DNA of 64,000 nucleotides from Massospora cicadina (GCA_022478985.1 JAKSZP010018530.1:1-64000); one strand, 5' to 3'; positions 1 to 11,302 are shown, counted from the first letter of the stretch. Numbers and translations: made by a program. Notes: generated by a model not told the origin, from the sequence alone.

Positions 1-800
1 CCTGTTGCTCCATGGCATATCATCCCCAATCCGATGGACAGACTGAGTGAGTTAACCAACTCCTTGAACAGTACCTGTGTTTCAATGCTGCAGCTGCACA
101 GGACACCTGAGCCAACAACCTTCCCCTTGCTCAATTCGCTTACAACAATGGGACTCACACTTCCATGGGATTTTCTCCCTATGAAGTGACGTTGGGTTAT
201 AACTCTTCCTTTTTGGTCAGACCCTGCTTGCAGCCTGAGGTCCAAAGTGCCGCAGACCATGCCAAAAATATTAGGTCTACTCAATCCTTAGTGCAGAAAC
301 ACCTCACCAAGGCTATTGAAGACTACAAGCAGTTTGCGGATCAAGAACGCCTTCCAGGTCATGACATAATGGTGGGCTCCTATGTTATGCTCAATAAACA
401 TCATTTACATATGCAAGTCCCCTCCCGCAAGTTTGCAAGTAAGTGTTCAGGTCCTCATTTGGTAGAGGAAGTCTTGGGTATTGGTGCATTCCAGTTAAAG
501 CTTCCAGCTCACTGGAAACAACACCCCATCTTCCACGTCTCCCAGTTGTCACCCTTTAAGGGTACAGTTCCTAGGAGCCTGAGCTGATCATTATTGAAAA
601 TGTGGAAGAGGCCAAAGTGGAGAATATCCTGGCATCCCATAAGTCCCGTCAGTCTATCCATTATCTTGTGGCTTGGAAAAGGTATCTGGCTTACAAGAAC
701 AGTTGGGTCAAGGCTCACAATTGCATAAACTGTATAGAACTGGTTGAAGCGTTTCACAAATCCCACCCCAAAGCTCCCTGCCCCCCCAAAAAAATTGCAA
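1..800 (+). pseudogene. Ty3/gypsy chromovirus pol, integrase end plus chromodomain (fragment)
   Basis: This is the 3' end of a gypsy-type polyprotein, truncated by the window edge. The first 60 bases read, across a stop, as the end of the integrase core (YHPQSDGQTE). At 110-580 follow the usual C-terminal integrase features: MGFSPYEVTLGYNS, then a GPHLVEEVLG..AFQLKLP stretch and HPIFHVSQLSPFKG. In another frame, at about 602-770, is a chromodomain (VENILASHKSR..HYLVAWKRY, then SWV and LVEAFHKSHP), the module with which chromoviruses read histone marks when choosing a target. A stop near 106 and a frame change near 585 show that the copy is broken. The sequence then runs into an unrelated repeat at about 776. 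The family call is confident; the subclade is not resolved. Confidence 0.85.
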
Positions 801-2400
801 CAGTAATGGCGATCAAGTTACCCAAGGCGCACAAGAATGTGGCCCTTGTGCAGTTTTCTGGCAGTGGTGCCCTTCCTTTGGAAAAAGGAAAGGATAATGT
901 AAGTCCCAGGGAATGTTTCCTGCGCATAGATTGGGCCCTTCTCCCAATTCCAAGTAAGAAGGTGCCAAAGAGGGTGGCAGTACCCCTCATCACCCAGGGC
1001 AATCTCTCCCACATGGTAGATATCATTGGGTAACAGCCCTTCCTCTTTGAATTCCTCCCCCGGTGCCCACCTTCACCTTGGCAGAACTAGTACATTTGAT
1101 TGGGAAAATTTGTGCTGAGATTGTCAAAATGAAGTCGTTTGGTCCAAAATTGAGTGGGAACATTCCCAATAATTGGATCCCATATAGTCAAAAATGGGAC
1201 AAAGACTTATCTATTGGCTAGAATCACCAAAGGTTTCAATTTGGCTAATGCCATGATCACAAAAATTAACCCCCTCCCAAAATTGATCAGTGAGCCAGAG
1301 TGAACCATCAGGGATCATCCCCAATGTGCAGGTAGTAGCATCAGACACTATCGATGAGGGTTTGAAGCTCTCTGCTGGCAAATCAGGTGTTGCAGCTGAT
1401 GCAATGCTTTTGACTGAACAAATGGCCCAGCAACCGGGCATAGGTGAGTTGGGCATCCCAAACCCATTTACAACCAATTGGGACTGCTCCTATGTGGGGC
1501 GGCCTTGGGGGATTCCCGCTGCTCATTGGGCTAAACGCCATCACACCAACTGTCATAAATGTAGTTGAGCCTCAGTTGGGCATTTGAGGTTAAACTGACA
1601 GCAACTCAGTCTGCCACTGAATCCTTTGATGTCAGTTCCCAGTAAACATATCTGCCCCCATTCCCAAATAATTTGCCAGTTATGTTAAAATTGAGGGTCT
1701 CAATCACGGCTTGTCCCCACATCAATCAACCACTATTTAATCAGTTGGTATGCACTGAGAAAATTTTTGGTTGGTTTTTTTACTTTCCTTTACAATAAAA
1801 TTTTTTCTCCAAAAACTATCAATTTTGATTTTATTGATATCCTTCTGGCTGCATTCCTGATGGCTTTTCTCTGGTGGCCCGTCAGCCTGTATAGTGGATG
1901 GGCTCTACCAGTACTAATGGTCACTATGGCCCCCACCATCATAAACTGGATTCAGCGAGCTAGATACTTCTGGCAATTTAACTAGGTTGTTATGAACTTT
2001 CACCAACAATATACTGAAATCTTGTGGCCGTACATCCACCATCTTCAGGCAAGGATCCTCCCCCTTGTCTCCCCAGTTGATTTAACCTAACTACTGGTGA
2101 CCTTATCAAAACCATACATGTGGTACCACCCCCTGCATTAAGACCTCCAGGGTCTGAGGCAGCCTCAATTTGGTTCATCCTAAGGTTGCTCTTTACTATT
2201 GTCTTGCACCAACAATTTATAGTTTCCCAATGCCTGGCTCCATACAACGTCATTCAGGCATCAATGCCTCTGACATTCTGGCTTACTTTTTGGGTGCTTA
2301 CACATCCCAAATGGCAGGCTGGTCTAAACTTCTTCTGCTGTTTCCATGACAGACTGACACTGACAGTTTGGGTCTGGAGCAAAGCCTACATGAGTTAGGT
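776..2400 (+). repeat. Family X, 3'-half copy (unnamed repeat, hydrophobic coding remnants)
   Basis: This stretch aligns along its length, in the same order, with 28140-29740. Shared landmarks are KKVPKRVAVPLITQG near 950-1020 (versus KKTPKRMVVPLITQG near 28350), a CHKC-like stretch near 1540-1565, a hydrophobic segment GWALPVLMVTMAP at about 1900 and a second, MPLTFWLTFWVLTHP, near 2260-2310, ending in FFCCFHD. Frames change several times, so this copy is not coding. I do not recognise the protein. The hydrophobic stretches look like membrane segments but could be fortuitous in a decayed sequence. It meets the minus-strand copy at about 2400 tail to tail. Confidence 0.6.
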
Positions 2401-3925
2401 AACATGGTGTTCAGCTTGGATGTGGGCATCAGGAAGCTGGGCTAATTGTGCAATGTTAGCTCTGGTGATGTACATAGTTGGGAAAAAATCTGCCAGTTCA
2501 GCAACATGCTTGATAGTGGTGGTAGCAGTTTCAGCTAGGCCTTTGATTTTCTCTTTTGCAACAGCAGGGAAATTGGGGGAACTGAGTAGGATGAAGCCCT
2601 TTCTTAAATTAATGGCAGAGAGTGCCACAGCTTTGTGGAGGCGGCAGCTTTTGAGTGAGGCCACCACAGCCTCAGCTAGCTGATAGTCACTCAGGAAAGG
2701 GGTAGTGGTGGGTTTGGAAACATATTTTTGGGTGGGAATGGGGCATCAAAGTCTGAATTCAGATAAGGTTTTAAAGTAAACAGGAAGTCCAGAGGTGGGA
2801 CAATTTTTCCAGATTTGGTCACTTTATCTGATAAGTTTCAGGGATTTTGGTTGATTAGAGTTGATTCAGAAATATGTGGCTGTGGTTGGGTAGGTTTTGG
2901 GGTGGTATATTTCTTGGGCTGTATATGGGTCCAAACCTGCTCCCAATTTGTTGAATTTAGAGTAAGTTGGCTATCTTGGGTTTGAGTTGCTAGATTTTGC
3001 TGATTTATCAAGCATACAGCTGGATGGGTTGGGGCATCCAAAATTCTCACTTTAAAGCTTTAGGCGTGGCCTCATGGATGGGGTTGGCAGTTTTCACAGT
3101 GTTGGAATTATATTGACATGCTTTTTGGAATGGTTCAATTCATGGCAGATGGGGCAAACTGTGCGAACATTGTCAATGCAAGCCCAAAAGAAGTGGCCTG
3201 GTGCTGATGGGATATAAGCATGCGGTGGGATGTGCTGGGCTATGATTGGCTGGTTGGGGTAAAAGTGGCCATTGCCTGAGGCGCTGCTAGGCTTTCAGCA
3301 TCACTCAAGATTAGGAATTGGATGAGGTCTGTGCTATAAGTGAATAGCCATGTCATCAACTCCTCATAAATGTGCTTGAGGGGGAAGGTGTGAGGGAAGT
3401 TTTTCAAAGTTTATCACAAGTGTGGTATCATTGGGGAGACGTGTACAGGTGGTGGTAATGGGTGTGTTTTTATAAATTAAGGGTGTTGCTGCCGCAGCAG
3501 CCACATCCTCTTCCATGGGGAATCCAATATCAAATAGCCCTTGCAAGGGTGGAAGTCAATAAATCCTGCTGGTGCAAAGGTGGCTCTTGCCAGCTCAATA
3601 GTCGCTTTGTCAGAATACAGGAAGAGACATCCATACTTGATGTGGAGGCAAAAGAGAATATTGAATTGGGGTAGGGGTAGGGGGTGGGGTCAAGTTAGAT
3701 GGACCTGCGCAAGGTGCAGTACTAAGTCCCATATATAAACAAATTGGCCAGTTGCATTTGGTGGGCTGGATGAGCCAGTACACATGCGTTTGCCTGCCAG
3801 GCGGTAAATGCTATTGGGTGGAGCACCGCTGCCCCACACTAAGGCAGCAGGTGTGGATCTGAGAACATAAATTGAAAAAATGATGCAGTTAGGTGGTAGT
3901 GGAAAATTAACTAGTTTTTTCAAAA
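2400..3925 (-). pseudogene. Family X, ORF1-like half with zinc knuckle (decayed)
   Basis: Read on the minus strand from 3925 downward, this copy matches the minus-strand reading of 55313-53600. It starts with WGSGAPP followed by GSSSPPNATGQFV (versus WGRGAPP and GSASPPNSAGHFV). It continues with KYGCLFLYSD, PAGFIDFHPCKGY and the LPNDTTLVINFEKLPSHLPP segment (3364-3400). Near 3120-3200 is a CPICHELNHSKKH knuckle that aligns with CPTCLKLDHSKWCC in the other copy. A weaker match continues to 2395. The order of a globular domain then a CCHC knuckle is that of LINE ORF1 proteins, which bind element RNA. Frames are broken and no reverse transcriptase follows. Confidence 0.6.
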
Positions 3926-4227
3926 TTGCTTGAAAGTGGATTTGACAAAAAGAAAAGTTTTTTATGCTCCAATATCTTCATTAACCTCTTCTGAATGCTG
4001 AGTGGATCCTTGAAGCGTTGGATAAGTTTTCTCTTTTTTAGCACTAGGTAGAATTGGATAGGTCTTCTCAATTTTTTGTTTATCAAAATTTGCTTCATTT
4101 TTATCTTCTCAACTTCTGATGCTTTTACACCATTCAGAGCTCCATCTGATGAATTACACATTTGAATTATTCTATCTGCCCGTCTCCAATTGTTTCTGCC
4201 ATCAGGATAGTTAATTAAGGCCTTCAT
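3907..4227 (-). pseudogene. Unrecognised decayed ORF with LINYPDGRNNW motif, copy 1
   Basis: A 106-residue minus-strand reading begins ALINYPDGRNNWRRADRIIQ, continues NSSDGALNG and ends with a lysine-rich LIQRFKDPLSIQKRLMKIL segment. A second, more damaged copy of the same protein lies at about 5600-5840. I do not recognise the family. The tryptophan and basic residues could suit a Gag-like or DNA-binding domain, but nothing diagnostic is present. It sits between two family X pieces, so it is probably part of a transposable element and not a host gene. Confidence 0.4.
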
Positions 4228-5269
4228 TTCCTAATAGGGAGATATGAAGGTACTGTGGCAATCTAACAAAGACTTGATCAATGCATCACCCCGTTTTATG
4301 ATACAATTCTTGGTGGTGGCAGTGGTGGCGGGTATTTTTAGCTTGGGCTTTCTAATAATTGATGCAGATTTGAATGCTTTAGGGACGCTTTGGACAAGTA
4401 CATTTTTTCTGGCCTTATGATAAGCTGTGCTATTTCCCAGCACAGGTTTTTAATATTCTGAGCATACAGCTAGCTAGAAAACATGGGTTCATGTCAGGTC
4501 TTTCTTTGCAGGGGAGCAATACAGGGTACATGGGCTTGAAAGCTAGAATATGGGGTGCAGGAACTGGAACTCTTATCTGGGGGTTGTTGTGTGGAGTGCT
4601 TCCTGGAGTGGGCCAGTCCAAGTGACCTTTGAGATAAATAAATGGGCAACTCACTCCCCTCTGGGGAGGAGATGACAACCATGACCATAACTGGACCAGA
4701 AAGATGGTTGTCAGAAGAGGCAACAAGCTTAAAAGCAGGCATGTTTTCCCTCATGAAACTAAATTGCTGTCCATGGAAAGGGGAATAGGGTATGAATTTC
4801 ATATAATGTGACAGACAACAACTTCTAATGGTTTCTTGGCGTTGTTTATGTATAAGGCTATAATATGAAACCCAAAACAAAGATTTGCAACTTAGGTGAG
4901 ATTGTGGATCTATTGGCTATAATGGCATCTTAAAAGGATTAGCACTAAGAGTGTTTTAAACTAGATAGACACAGACAGGTTTTATCTCTAAGGAGCAGCA
5001 ACATATAAGCAATACAATTTTTGAGCTCTTATGTGATCCTCATGATGTTTATAGTGCTAGATCTAAAGATTCTAAAATGAAGACTATTTTAAAATTTAAA
5101 AATTTATTTTAGAATTTGAGGATTTTTATTAGGGAAATTTGTCTATTAGAATACAGAGTTAAAATTAGTCAACTTCTGCTGGAATTTTTTATAGGGATGG
5201 CAGCTTGGTTGCTGCCATGGACTTTGTGGGGTCTGAGGGTAATATGGCAGATTTTGAGGCCTCTGAAAT
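4228..5269. other. Non-coding stretch, probably transposon debris
   Basis: Minus-strand open readings at 4231-4443 and 4430-4880 are proline- and serine-rich (for example PDKSSSSCTPYSSF), overlap in different frames and show no motif. They lie directly upstream, in minus orientation, of the LINYPDGRNNW sequence and may belong to the same decayed element. From 4890 to 5269 I see only AT-rich sequence. Confidence 0.35.
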
Positions 5270-5840
5270 TAACCCAGCCTCTTTATTAAACTTTTCTGAA
5301 CGCCAAGTGGAATCTTGAGGCTTCAGATGAGTTTTCTTGCATTCTAATTTTTTATAATCTACTAAATATTGCCTTTCTCAAATTTGCTCAATTACTGTAT
5401 ATTTCCAAAGGTTCATAAATTGATCTAACCTCTTGAGTAAACTCTTCTGAACGCCAAGTGGAATCCTAAGGCATTGGATGAGTCTTCTCACATTCAATTT
5501 CACTAAAATATATTAATTTTTGCCTTTCTTCCAATCTGCTATATTTTTGATGATTTTAAGGTTTCTGGAATTGCTCAAACCTTTTCAGTAAACTCTTCTA
5601 AATGCTGAGTAAATTCTTGAGGTGTTGCATAGTTTGCTCAATTTTGTGTTTATCAAAAAAATTTCCAATTTTGATCTGCTCAACTTCTGATGAATTTTCC
5701 ACCATCCAGAGCTCCATCTGTTGAATTATACATTTTAATTCCTCTATCTGCCTATTTCCAATTATTTCTGCCATCAGGATAGTTAATTAAGACCTTTATA
5801 TCCCTATAGAAAGATATGTAAGTAATGTGGAGATCTGGCA
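5270..5840 (-). repeat. Degenerate tandem repeats, LKIPLGVQKSLLKRL unit
   Basis: The plus-strand motif CTCTTCTGAACGCCAAGTGG recurs with small changes near 5288, 5431 and 5595, and once more near 3984, at a spacing of roughly 145-165 bp within this block. On the minus strand each unit reads as a variant of L-x-x-L-(K/R)-I-P-L-G-V-Q-K-S-L-L-K-R-L. The unit near 5600-5840 is joined to the LINYPDGRNNW sequence, as in the copy at 3907-4227. The units carry stops, so none is coding now. Confidence 0.55.
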
Positions 5841-6640
5841 AAGACTTGAATGTCACAATTATCATATTAGGAAGTATCTAAAAATCTTTGAAAAGCTAAT
5901 TTATCACAACAAATTAACATATTTTGATACAATGCTAAAAGGCAAAATGGGTTAATCTTTTGGCAAGAGTGCCTTATGTAATTAAACATAATCTGCTGGA
6001 ATAGTAGAATATAAGCTGGTTACAAATTGTACCAAGGTAATTTAGGTCTCTGGACTTTAATCTAAAGCTAAATAGTAAAAAATCTTTGGCTGAAAATACT
6101 GTCATAGTGTACCTATGAGTATATTCTAATTGGAAAATCAAAAAAGCAAATTTATAAAGTAGTTTGAAGTAAGAGGTAGGATGATATCCCATGTAAAAGA
6201 TTGCTTGCTGGGTTGGTGGGAGGGTTGAGGTGGAAGTCTTAAGAGCTCACCACAATGATGACCACTTATATTCATCATTTGAATAGTCCAGTTGAAAGCA
6301 AACTGGGCTGAAAAATGACTATTTCAACCCAGTCCCATAAGGGGTGGTCCAGGGAAGAGAGTACAGTTACATGAAGTATTTATGATTATAAGTTATGGCA
6401 GAGGGACTAGATTATAGTATAAACTTAGGGGCTTACATGGCAGATTATCTCTTTTGGGATCACTTAGTGGAAGACAGGGCCAGATCTTACTTGGCAGAAC
6501 CATCTATCAGCTTCTAGTAGAGCACTATAAGAGGTAGATAGGTTAAAATGCTAGCAAAGTTGATAATGAGGGTTACATTGGCTTGAAGATATTTGTAAGT
6601 GGTTGAAATTTGGGTTTCTTTAATACCAGACAAACCAAGG
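5841..6640. other. AT-rich stretch, nothing recognised
   Basis: I found no convincing coding sequence, RNA gene or repeat boundary here. Short open readings are isolated and without motifs. Confidence 0.5.
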
Positions 6641-6654
6641 CAGCCATAGCAGTA

Positions 6655-6990
6655 TCAGCTATATGAGAAGCTGAAGCTAAAATAGCCTTTGTAAAGATAG
6701 AAGTCAATAAACTCAGCTGGCTCTATGACAGCCTGATTCAGTTTAACAATAGTTATATTTACATTATAATTGAGAGCCCTGTACTTGGCCCACAGGCTAA
6801 AGCATATATTGTTATGACAGAGAGCAATCAGGCTGCAAAGTAAGACTGGGTTCTCATGAGGTGGCATGCAAGGTCCGGGGACAGGATAAAATAACTTGTT
6901 TATATTTGGCAGACTTGATAAGCCCACCTAAGCATGCTTTGGAGCAGGTCAAAGCACTGCTGCAGGTGCACTGTCACCCCACATGGGAGT
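6655..6990 (-). pseudogene. Family X ORF1-like fragment
   Basis: Read on the minus strand, the segment contains WAKYRALNYN..ITIVKLNQ followed by PAEFIDFYLYKGYFSF. This is the same KYG.LF.YS..II.LA..PAGFIDF..FKGYFDF core found in the copies at 2400-3925, 26711-29740 and 53600-55340. Only this core is left; the proline-rich N-terminus and the zinc knuckle are not found nearby. Confidence 0.5.
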
Positions 6991-7250
6991 GGCAGCTGTC
7001 ACATGAGACTGCATTACAAGAGCAACAAAGACAAAAATATCATGGCAGAAGATGTATTGAAAATCCCTTTTGGCAATAAAGATTATTTGAGAATGGAAAG
7101 AGATAATTTACTTTTTCTAAATTAATATTAATTAAATATAATATTTTCTACCTTAAACTCCATCAGTTAAATCACTTTAAATTATATAAGAAGTACATTG
7201 TCTCCTTTCTTAAAATGAAGAATAATGACAAATATATAATTCAACTTGTT

Positions 7251-7536
7251 AAGGAGGATACCCCAGTGGTAGAGTATAGACCCTCTACCACTGCCTCCCG
7301 AGTTCGATCCCGGTAATGGACTTTGGGTAGGGGACGATTTTGACTGTGTTGGTTTTGCGCGCCAATGCCCCGAACCGAGATAGCGAATAGCAAAGGCGGT
7401 CCATGGAGTTCCTGGCCTATCATACGCCGCGCATGGAGGTTTTCTGGGTTTTATCCTCCTCTCCCATTTTCTTCACTTCCCTAATCGGTGCGGTATCGTC
7501 CCCAGGTCGGCCCACCTCGAATAAAATTATAAAAAT
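7251..7536 (+). mobile_element. SINE family 1, full-length copy
   Basis: A tRNA-like head opens with GGAGGATACCCCAGTGGTAG (A box, one mismatch to consensus in TACCCCAGTGG) and has a B box GAGTTCGATCC. A body of about 200 bp follows, then the tail GGTCGGCCCACCTCGAATAA and an A/T-rich end. It is flanked by a perfect 16-bp target duplication, TATAATTCAACTTGTT, at 7235-7250 and 7537-7552. This proves insertion by target-primed reverse transcription. It has no coding capacity and depends on a LINE. Confidence 0.9.
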
Positions 7537-7552
7537 TATAATTCAACTTGTT

Positions 7553-8332
7553 CAAATTATTCTCTGTATATTTGAAATTTAATTTTTCCTTCTAAAATAT
7601 GCAAATCCTACACTCCAATTATCAAAGCCCGAGTCAAAATTATAGATGCTATCGCAAATCCTGTTTAATTAATAATTGATTTTTATACTTATCATTCAAC
7701 AAATAATTAAAATAAGAGCGTTTTTATGCTTATATATATTTAAAGTTAAAGTCATTGGCAGGCGTCTCCTATCAACACAGTATAATTCACGGAGCTTTAG
7801 AATAGGGTTTATTGAGACCTAATACAAGGCCTCGTTTATCAGAAAACAATTATAACAGAACCTTCTTAGCTATCCATGTGTCAATTGCCTCAACTAGGCT
7901 ATCTCAAATAATCTTCCTTTAAAAAACTCTTGTTAATTTAGTGGCCCAGTAAATTGTAATTAAGATATTGCGTAAGTATAATCAGTGATTTCCAAGAAAA
8001 TTTACTTTTAACATCATAAGCTCAAAATTATATCCTAGAGGCGTAGATTAATTTAGTCAAGCCTACCAAAAGTATCAGAGAAGTTACTACCACTAAAATA
8101 TTCAAAATGAACGCACTCAAATCATCCAATCTTCAACAGTCATTATTTAAGCTATAACTATTTACTGCATCGTTCAAGTTGTGTCATGGTTAAGCTTAAA
8201 GCACCAGTCTCTTTCGGATTATTAAGTAGGTATTATTTCAAGTTTGCCTTGACTATACAAATGCTCCTTACGTAAACCCTGTTACACTAGTTGACATGAA
8301 AGATCTAATACAACTAAATTAAATCTTAAAAC
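7553..8332. other. AT-rich intergenic stretch downstream of the DysF gene
   Basis: No gene, RNA or repeat could be recognised. The right part would hold the 3' untranslated region and terminator of the minus-strand DysF gene, but no specific signal stands out. Confidence 0.4.
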
Positions 8333-9689
8333 TCATCCAAGGAACGGCTTAGCATCTGAACAGAAGGAACCCCTAGTGCCAGTTGTAGAATCTTTGCAGC
8401 GAGAGTTACGCAATCCCGTTTGAGAAGAACAGGTTGAGAAATTAGAAGAGGGCAAACCTGTATCCCGTGCAGAACAATCAGGAAGAGTACCCCATACCGC
8501 ATTGTGCCTTAAAAGAAGCTCCCGGAGCCTTTTTCGACTTAAATCATATTCAATACAGGTTAGTATTTCTTCTATCTAAATATAAGTGGCAAACAAAGAG
8601 AAAATGTTACCTCATGTTCATTAAACGGGGCTTTCCTTTGCAAAATTTCTTGTTGTATTATGGCCAACTTCTCTCTGTCTACCCGTGATGAAATCAAAAG
8701 TTGTACCAGCTCAGAAGGTTCTTGTTCAGTAGACAAAGGCTCCACACTGGTTGAGCCGGAAGTCTAACAAAATTTAAAAAAATGACAATAACACATAAGT
8801 ACGCTCTTTAAAGAACTTGGTGTAACTGGCCGGGGTTCCAAATATTGTGATGCAGCTCCATAGGTTCCAATAGTGCGCTAACCCAATAAGAGAAAGTGCC
8901 TTCCATACTAAATACCTCAATGTTCTGCTTTTTCTGTCTTAGACGTATCCATCGTCTGCGGCGAACAAAATTTTGAAAAACTTTGGGGTCCCCTCGCCAT
9001 GTATGCTGGCAGAACCGAAAAGCATACTGCCAGCCATTGGGATCAACATCTCCTGACATGTCAACCAGCCAGTTATTGTCAACCCATTCCCAAGTGGGAT
9101 CAGGTAAAGAATATGTTTGTATATCTGTTGAAACACCCTTGCCAAACCGATCGCACCAGGCTGGAGGATCAAGAGGATTTAGTAAAATTGGCACTAAATT
9201 TTGAGATGCCTAGGAAATAAAAACTAAAAGTCATAAGATTAAAAGGTAAGAAAGCATACCCTCTTTGGTTTTCATATAAAACATCATATTCCTGGGTTGC
9301 TGGTGAAGTAAACGGATGAGTCAGAGTTCTGGACTGCATGAAGGGAGATAAGTTAAAATAAAAAGAAACTTAAAAAGTTCCAGTGCAGATGAATAAGAGG
9401 TGGCTTTCAAAGCTAGAAATATAAGTACATTTCCTCTATGTTACCAAAAAGCCACAACAGAACATAATAGCCTAAAAGGAAAAAGCCTAAATAAAGAAAC
9501 AAATGCTAAGACATGGACTGTTGAAACAACTCAGGACTAAATGCTGAAACAGAAATACAAAAATTAGATTACCAACTGTGTCAGTGACAGGCGTTGGTCG
9601 GGAAGAGAGTGATCCGCATCTCCAAAATATGAAAACCTCGTCGTCCCAGGGACACGTAAATTGGTCACCGAAATTGAGTTTCGCTTCAT
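8333..9689 (-). CDS. DysF-domain protein (peroxin / Spo73-like), one apparent frameshift
   Basis: Minus-strand gene assembled from five exons: 9689-9573, 9333-9260, 9223-8817, 8763-8611 and 8575-8333, about 330 residues. The DysFN signature is clear: YDVLYENQRG at the end of exon 2, then FYFLGISKFSAN and LNPLDPPAWCDRFGKG in exon 3. It is followed by the linker YSLPDPTWEWVDNNW, DMSGDVDPNGWQYAF and a DysFC part with VRRRRWIRLRQK. Fungal proteins with this domain (Pex30 group, Spo73/Mug65) act at peroxisome, ER or prospore membranes; no membrane segment is visible here. The C-terminal exon has IEYDLSRKRLRELLLRH. Exon 3 needs one base fewer in a T run (plus positions 9184-9187) to stay in frame, which may be a sequencing error or a real lesion. 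The 239-nt first intron is long compared with the others (35-53 nt) and may hide another small exon. The start at 9689 is the first ATG of the open frame. Confidence 0.8.
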
Positions 9690-9796
9690 GTCAATAAATT
9701 AAATACAAACAATAAAGAAAATAAAGGCTTTGAAGATGTAATCTTTGAATTAAGGCCTATAGAGGCTCGTGGCTGCTGAGCAATCAGAAGCTAATT

Positions 9797-9917
9797 TTAC
9801 ATTTCGTTTGAAATAGTGTAAGTTTTTATTAGCCATCTGTATGGGCTTAATTTGCTGATCAACCCTTTTTGTTCAGCGTGAACAAAAACAGTTGTGGCAT
9901 CATAATGGTCATCATAC
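9797..9917 (-). pseudogene. Orphan exon, possible 3'-terminal exon of an unknown gene
   Basis: After a plausible acceptor (TTTTACAG) a minus-strand frame reads YDDHYDATTVFVHAEQKG, then LISKLSPYRWLIKTYT, and ends at TAA. The composition is protein-like and unlike the AT-rich surroundings. I do not recognise it. Upstream exons are not found because the repeat block from 10041 follows at once. It could be the last exon of a gene split by insertions, or an extra 5' exon of the DysF gene through a GTAAAA donor at its end. Confidence 0.35.
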
Positions 9918-10798
9918 CTGTAAAAGTGGAGACAGTTTGAAGTTAGTTTAACATCTAGCTAATTTATGGCTAGATCACAAAAGGCAGATTTAACCAAATT
10001 TTAACTTATATTCAATTAAATGACTTTTTAAAACGTAATATATATATCTACTAGCGGAGTTACCCGTGCTTCGCTACGGTGTCTATAAATTTCAGGTGAT
10101 TCGAATTTATTAATTTAGATTTTATATATAGTTAAGCAATAACTACTCGGCCAAATCTAATTGCTCAATCGAAGCAACCAAAACCACCAACCACTCAGCT
10201 AAAACTAACTGAACTTATCAAATCAACCAATTACTAATCACCCCCAAAGCTAAATTGTATCCTGTCGATTCGACCAAAAACCATCAACCCACTCGGCCAA
10301 GGAAAATAAATATATCAAATCAATCAAATTCTAAATTAATTTAGTTTTTATATTGGTAGATAGCTATCAATAAGTTCAGAAACCATTAAACCTATTAAAA
10401 ATTCAAACCTCCAACCACTTAGCTAAAATCAATAAAGCCTGCCAAATTAACTAAACCATCAATCACTTACCTGAAACTATTGAGCCTATCGAATCAACCA
10501 AAAAATAAACCACTACTCAGCAAAAACCAATTACGGAACTTACAACAGCCACAAACTACCAACCCCTTATCAAAAACCTATGAAAAAATCGAATTAAATG
10601 AATGAAAATACCCAGCCAAATTGCTATATAATTATATTAGAAATATATGTTCTAGATCTTAAATAGAACTGATATTTAAATTTATATGATTATTTTAAAG
10701 AATTACATATTAGCATTCCGTTCCCAAACTTTATAGAATACTTGTGCCAAGTTTGGTGATTTTTGGTTATTTGCTCGAGATAATACATCCGGTATAAA

Positions 10799-10816
10799 CA
10801 TCTAGTACTAAAAAAA
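10799..10816 (+). mobile_element. 18-nt insertion of a LINE1-family 3' end
   Basis: CATCTAGTACTAAAAAAA, the exact 3' terminus of the 6.46-kb LINE1, is flanked by the perfect 17-bp duplication AATACATCCGGTATAAA (10782-10798 and 10817-10833). This is an extremely 5'-truncated LINE insertion. Confidence 0.85.
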
Positions 10817-11019
10817 AATACATCCGGTATAAATAAATAAACAGAATGATAGTTTTGTAAAGAAAAGTTTGGCTAATTCTTGTTGATACCCAGTTTAGCA
10901 CAGATTTGTTTTTGGGCTTTAAGTTTACCTGATGATCTTAATCAATTCTTTTTTTATTTGTAGATGGTTATCGATAATATTAAAAAATCAAATTATATTG
11001 AATCAATATAAAATTATTA

Positions 11020-11302
11020 GGGGGAGGATACCCAAGTAGTAGAGTAGGGACCTCTACCGCTGCCTCCCCGAGTTCGATTCCGGTACTGGAACTTTGGGTA
11101 GGGGACAATTATGACTGTGTGGCGTTGCGCATCAATGCCCCGAACCGAGATAGCGAATAGCAAAGGCGGTCCATGGAGTTCCTGGCCTATTATACGCCGC
11201 GCGTGGGGGTTTTTCGGATTTTATCCTCCTTTTCCATTCATTCGATTTCCCTTAATCGGTGTGGTATCGTCCCCAGGTCGGCCCACCTCAAATAAAATAA
11301 AA
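11020..11302 (+). mobile_element. SINE family 1, full-length copy
   Basis: It has the same head, body and CCCACCTCAAATAAAAT tail as the copy at 7251. A perfect 14-bp duplication ATATAAAATTATTA flanks it at 11006-11019 and 11303-11316. It is inserted into the minisatellite core. Confidence 0.9.

Noticed and set aside
7253..7325. Genuine tRNA gene at the SINE head
   Set aside because: The segment has A and B boxes but no convincing cloverleaf and is followed by a SINE body and tail with target duplications.
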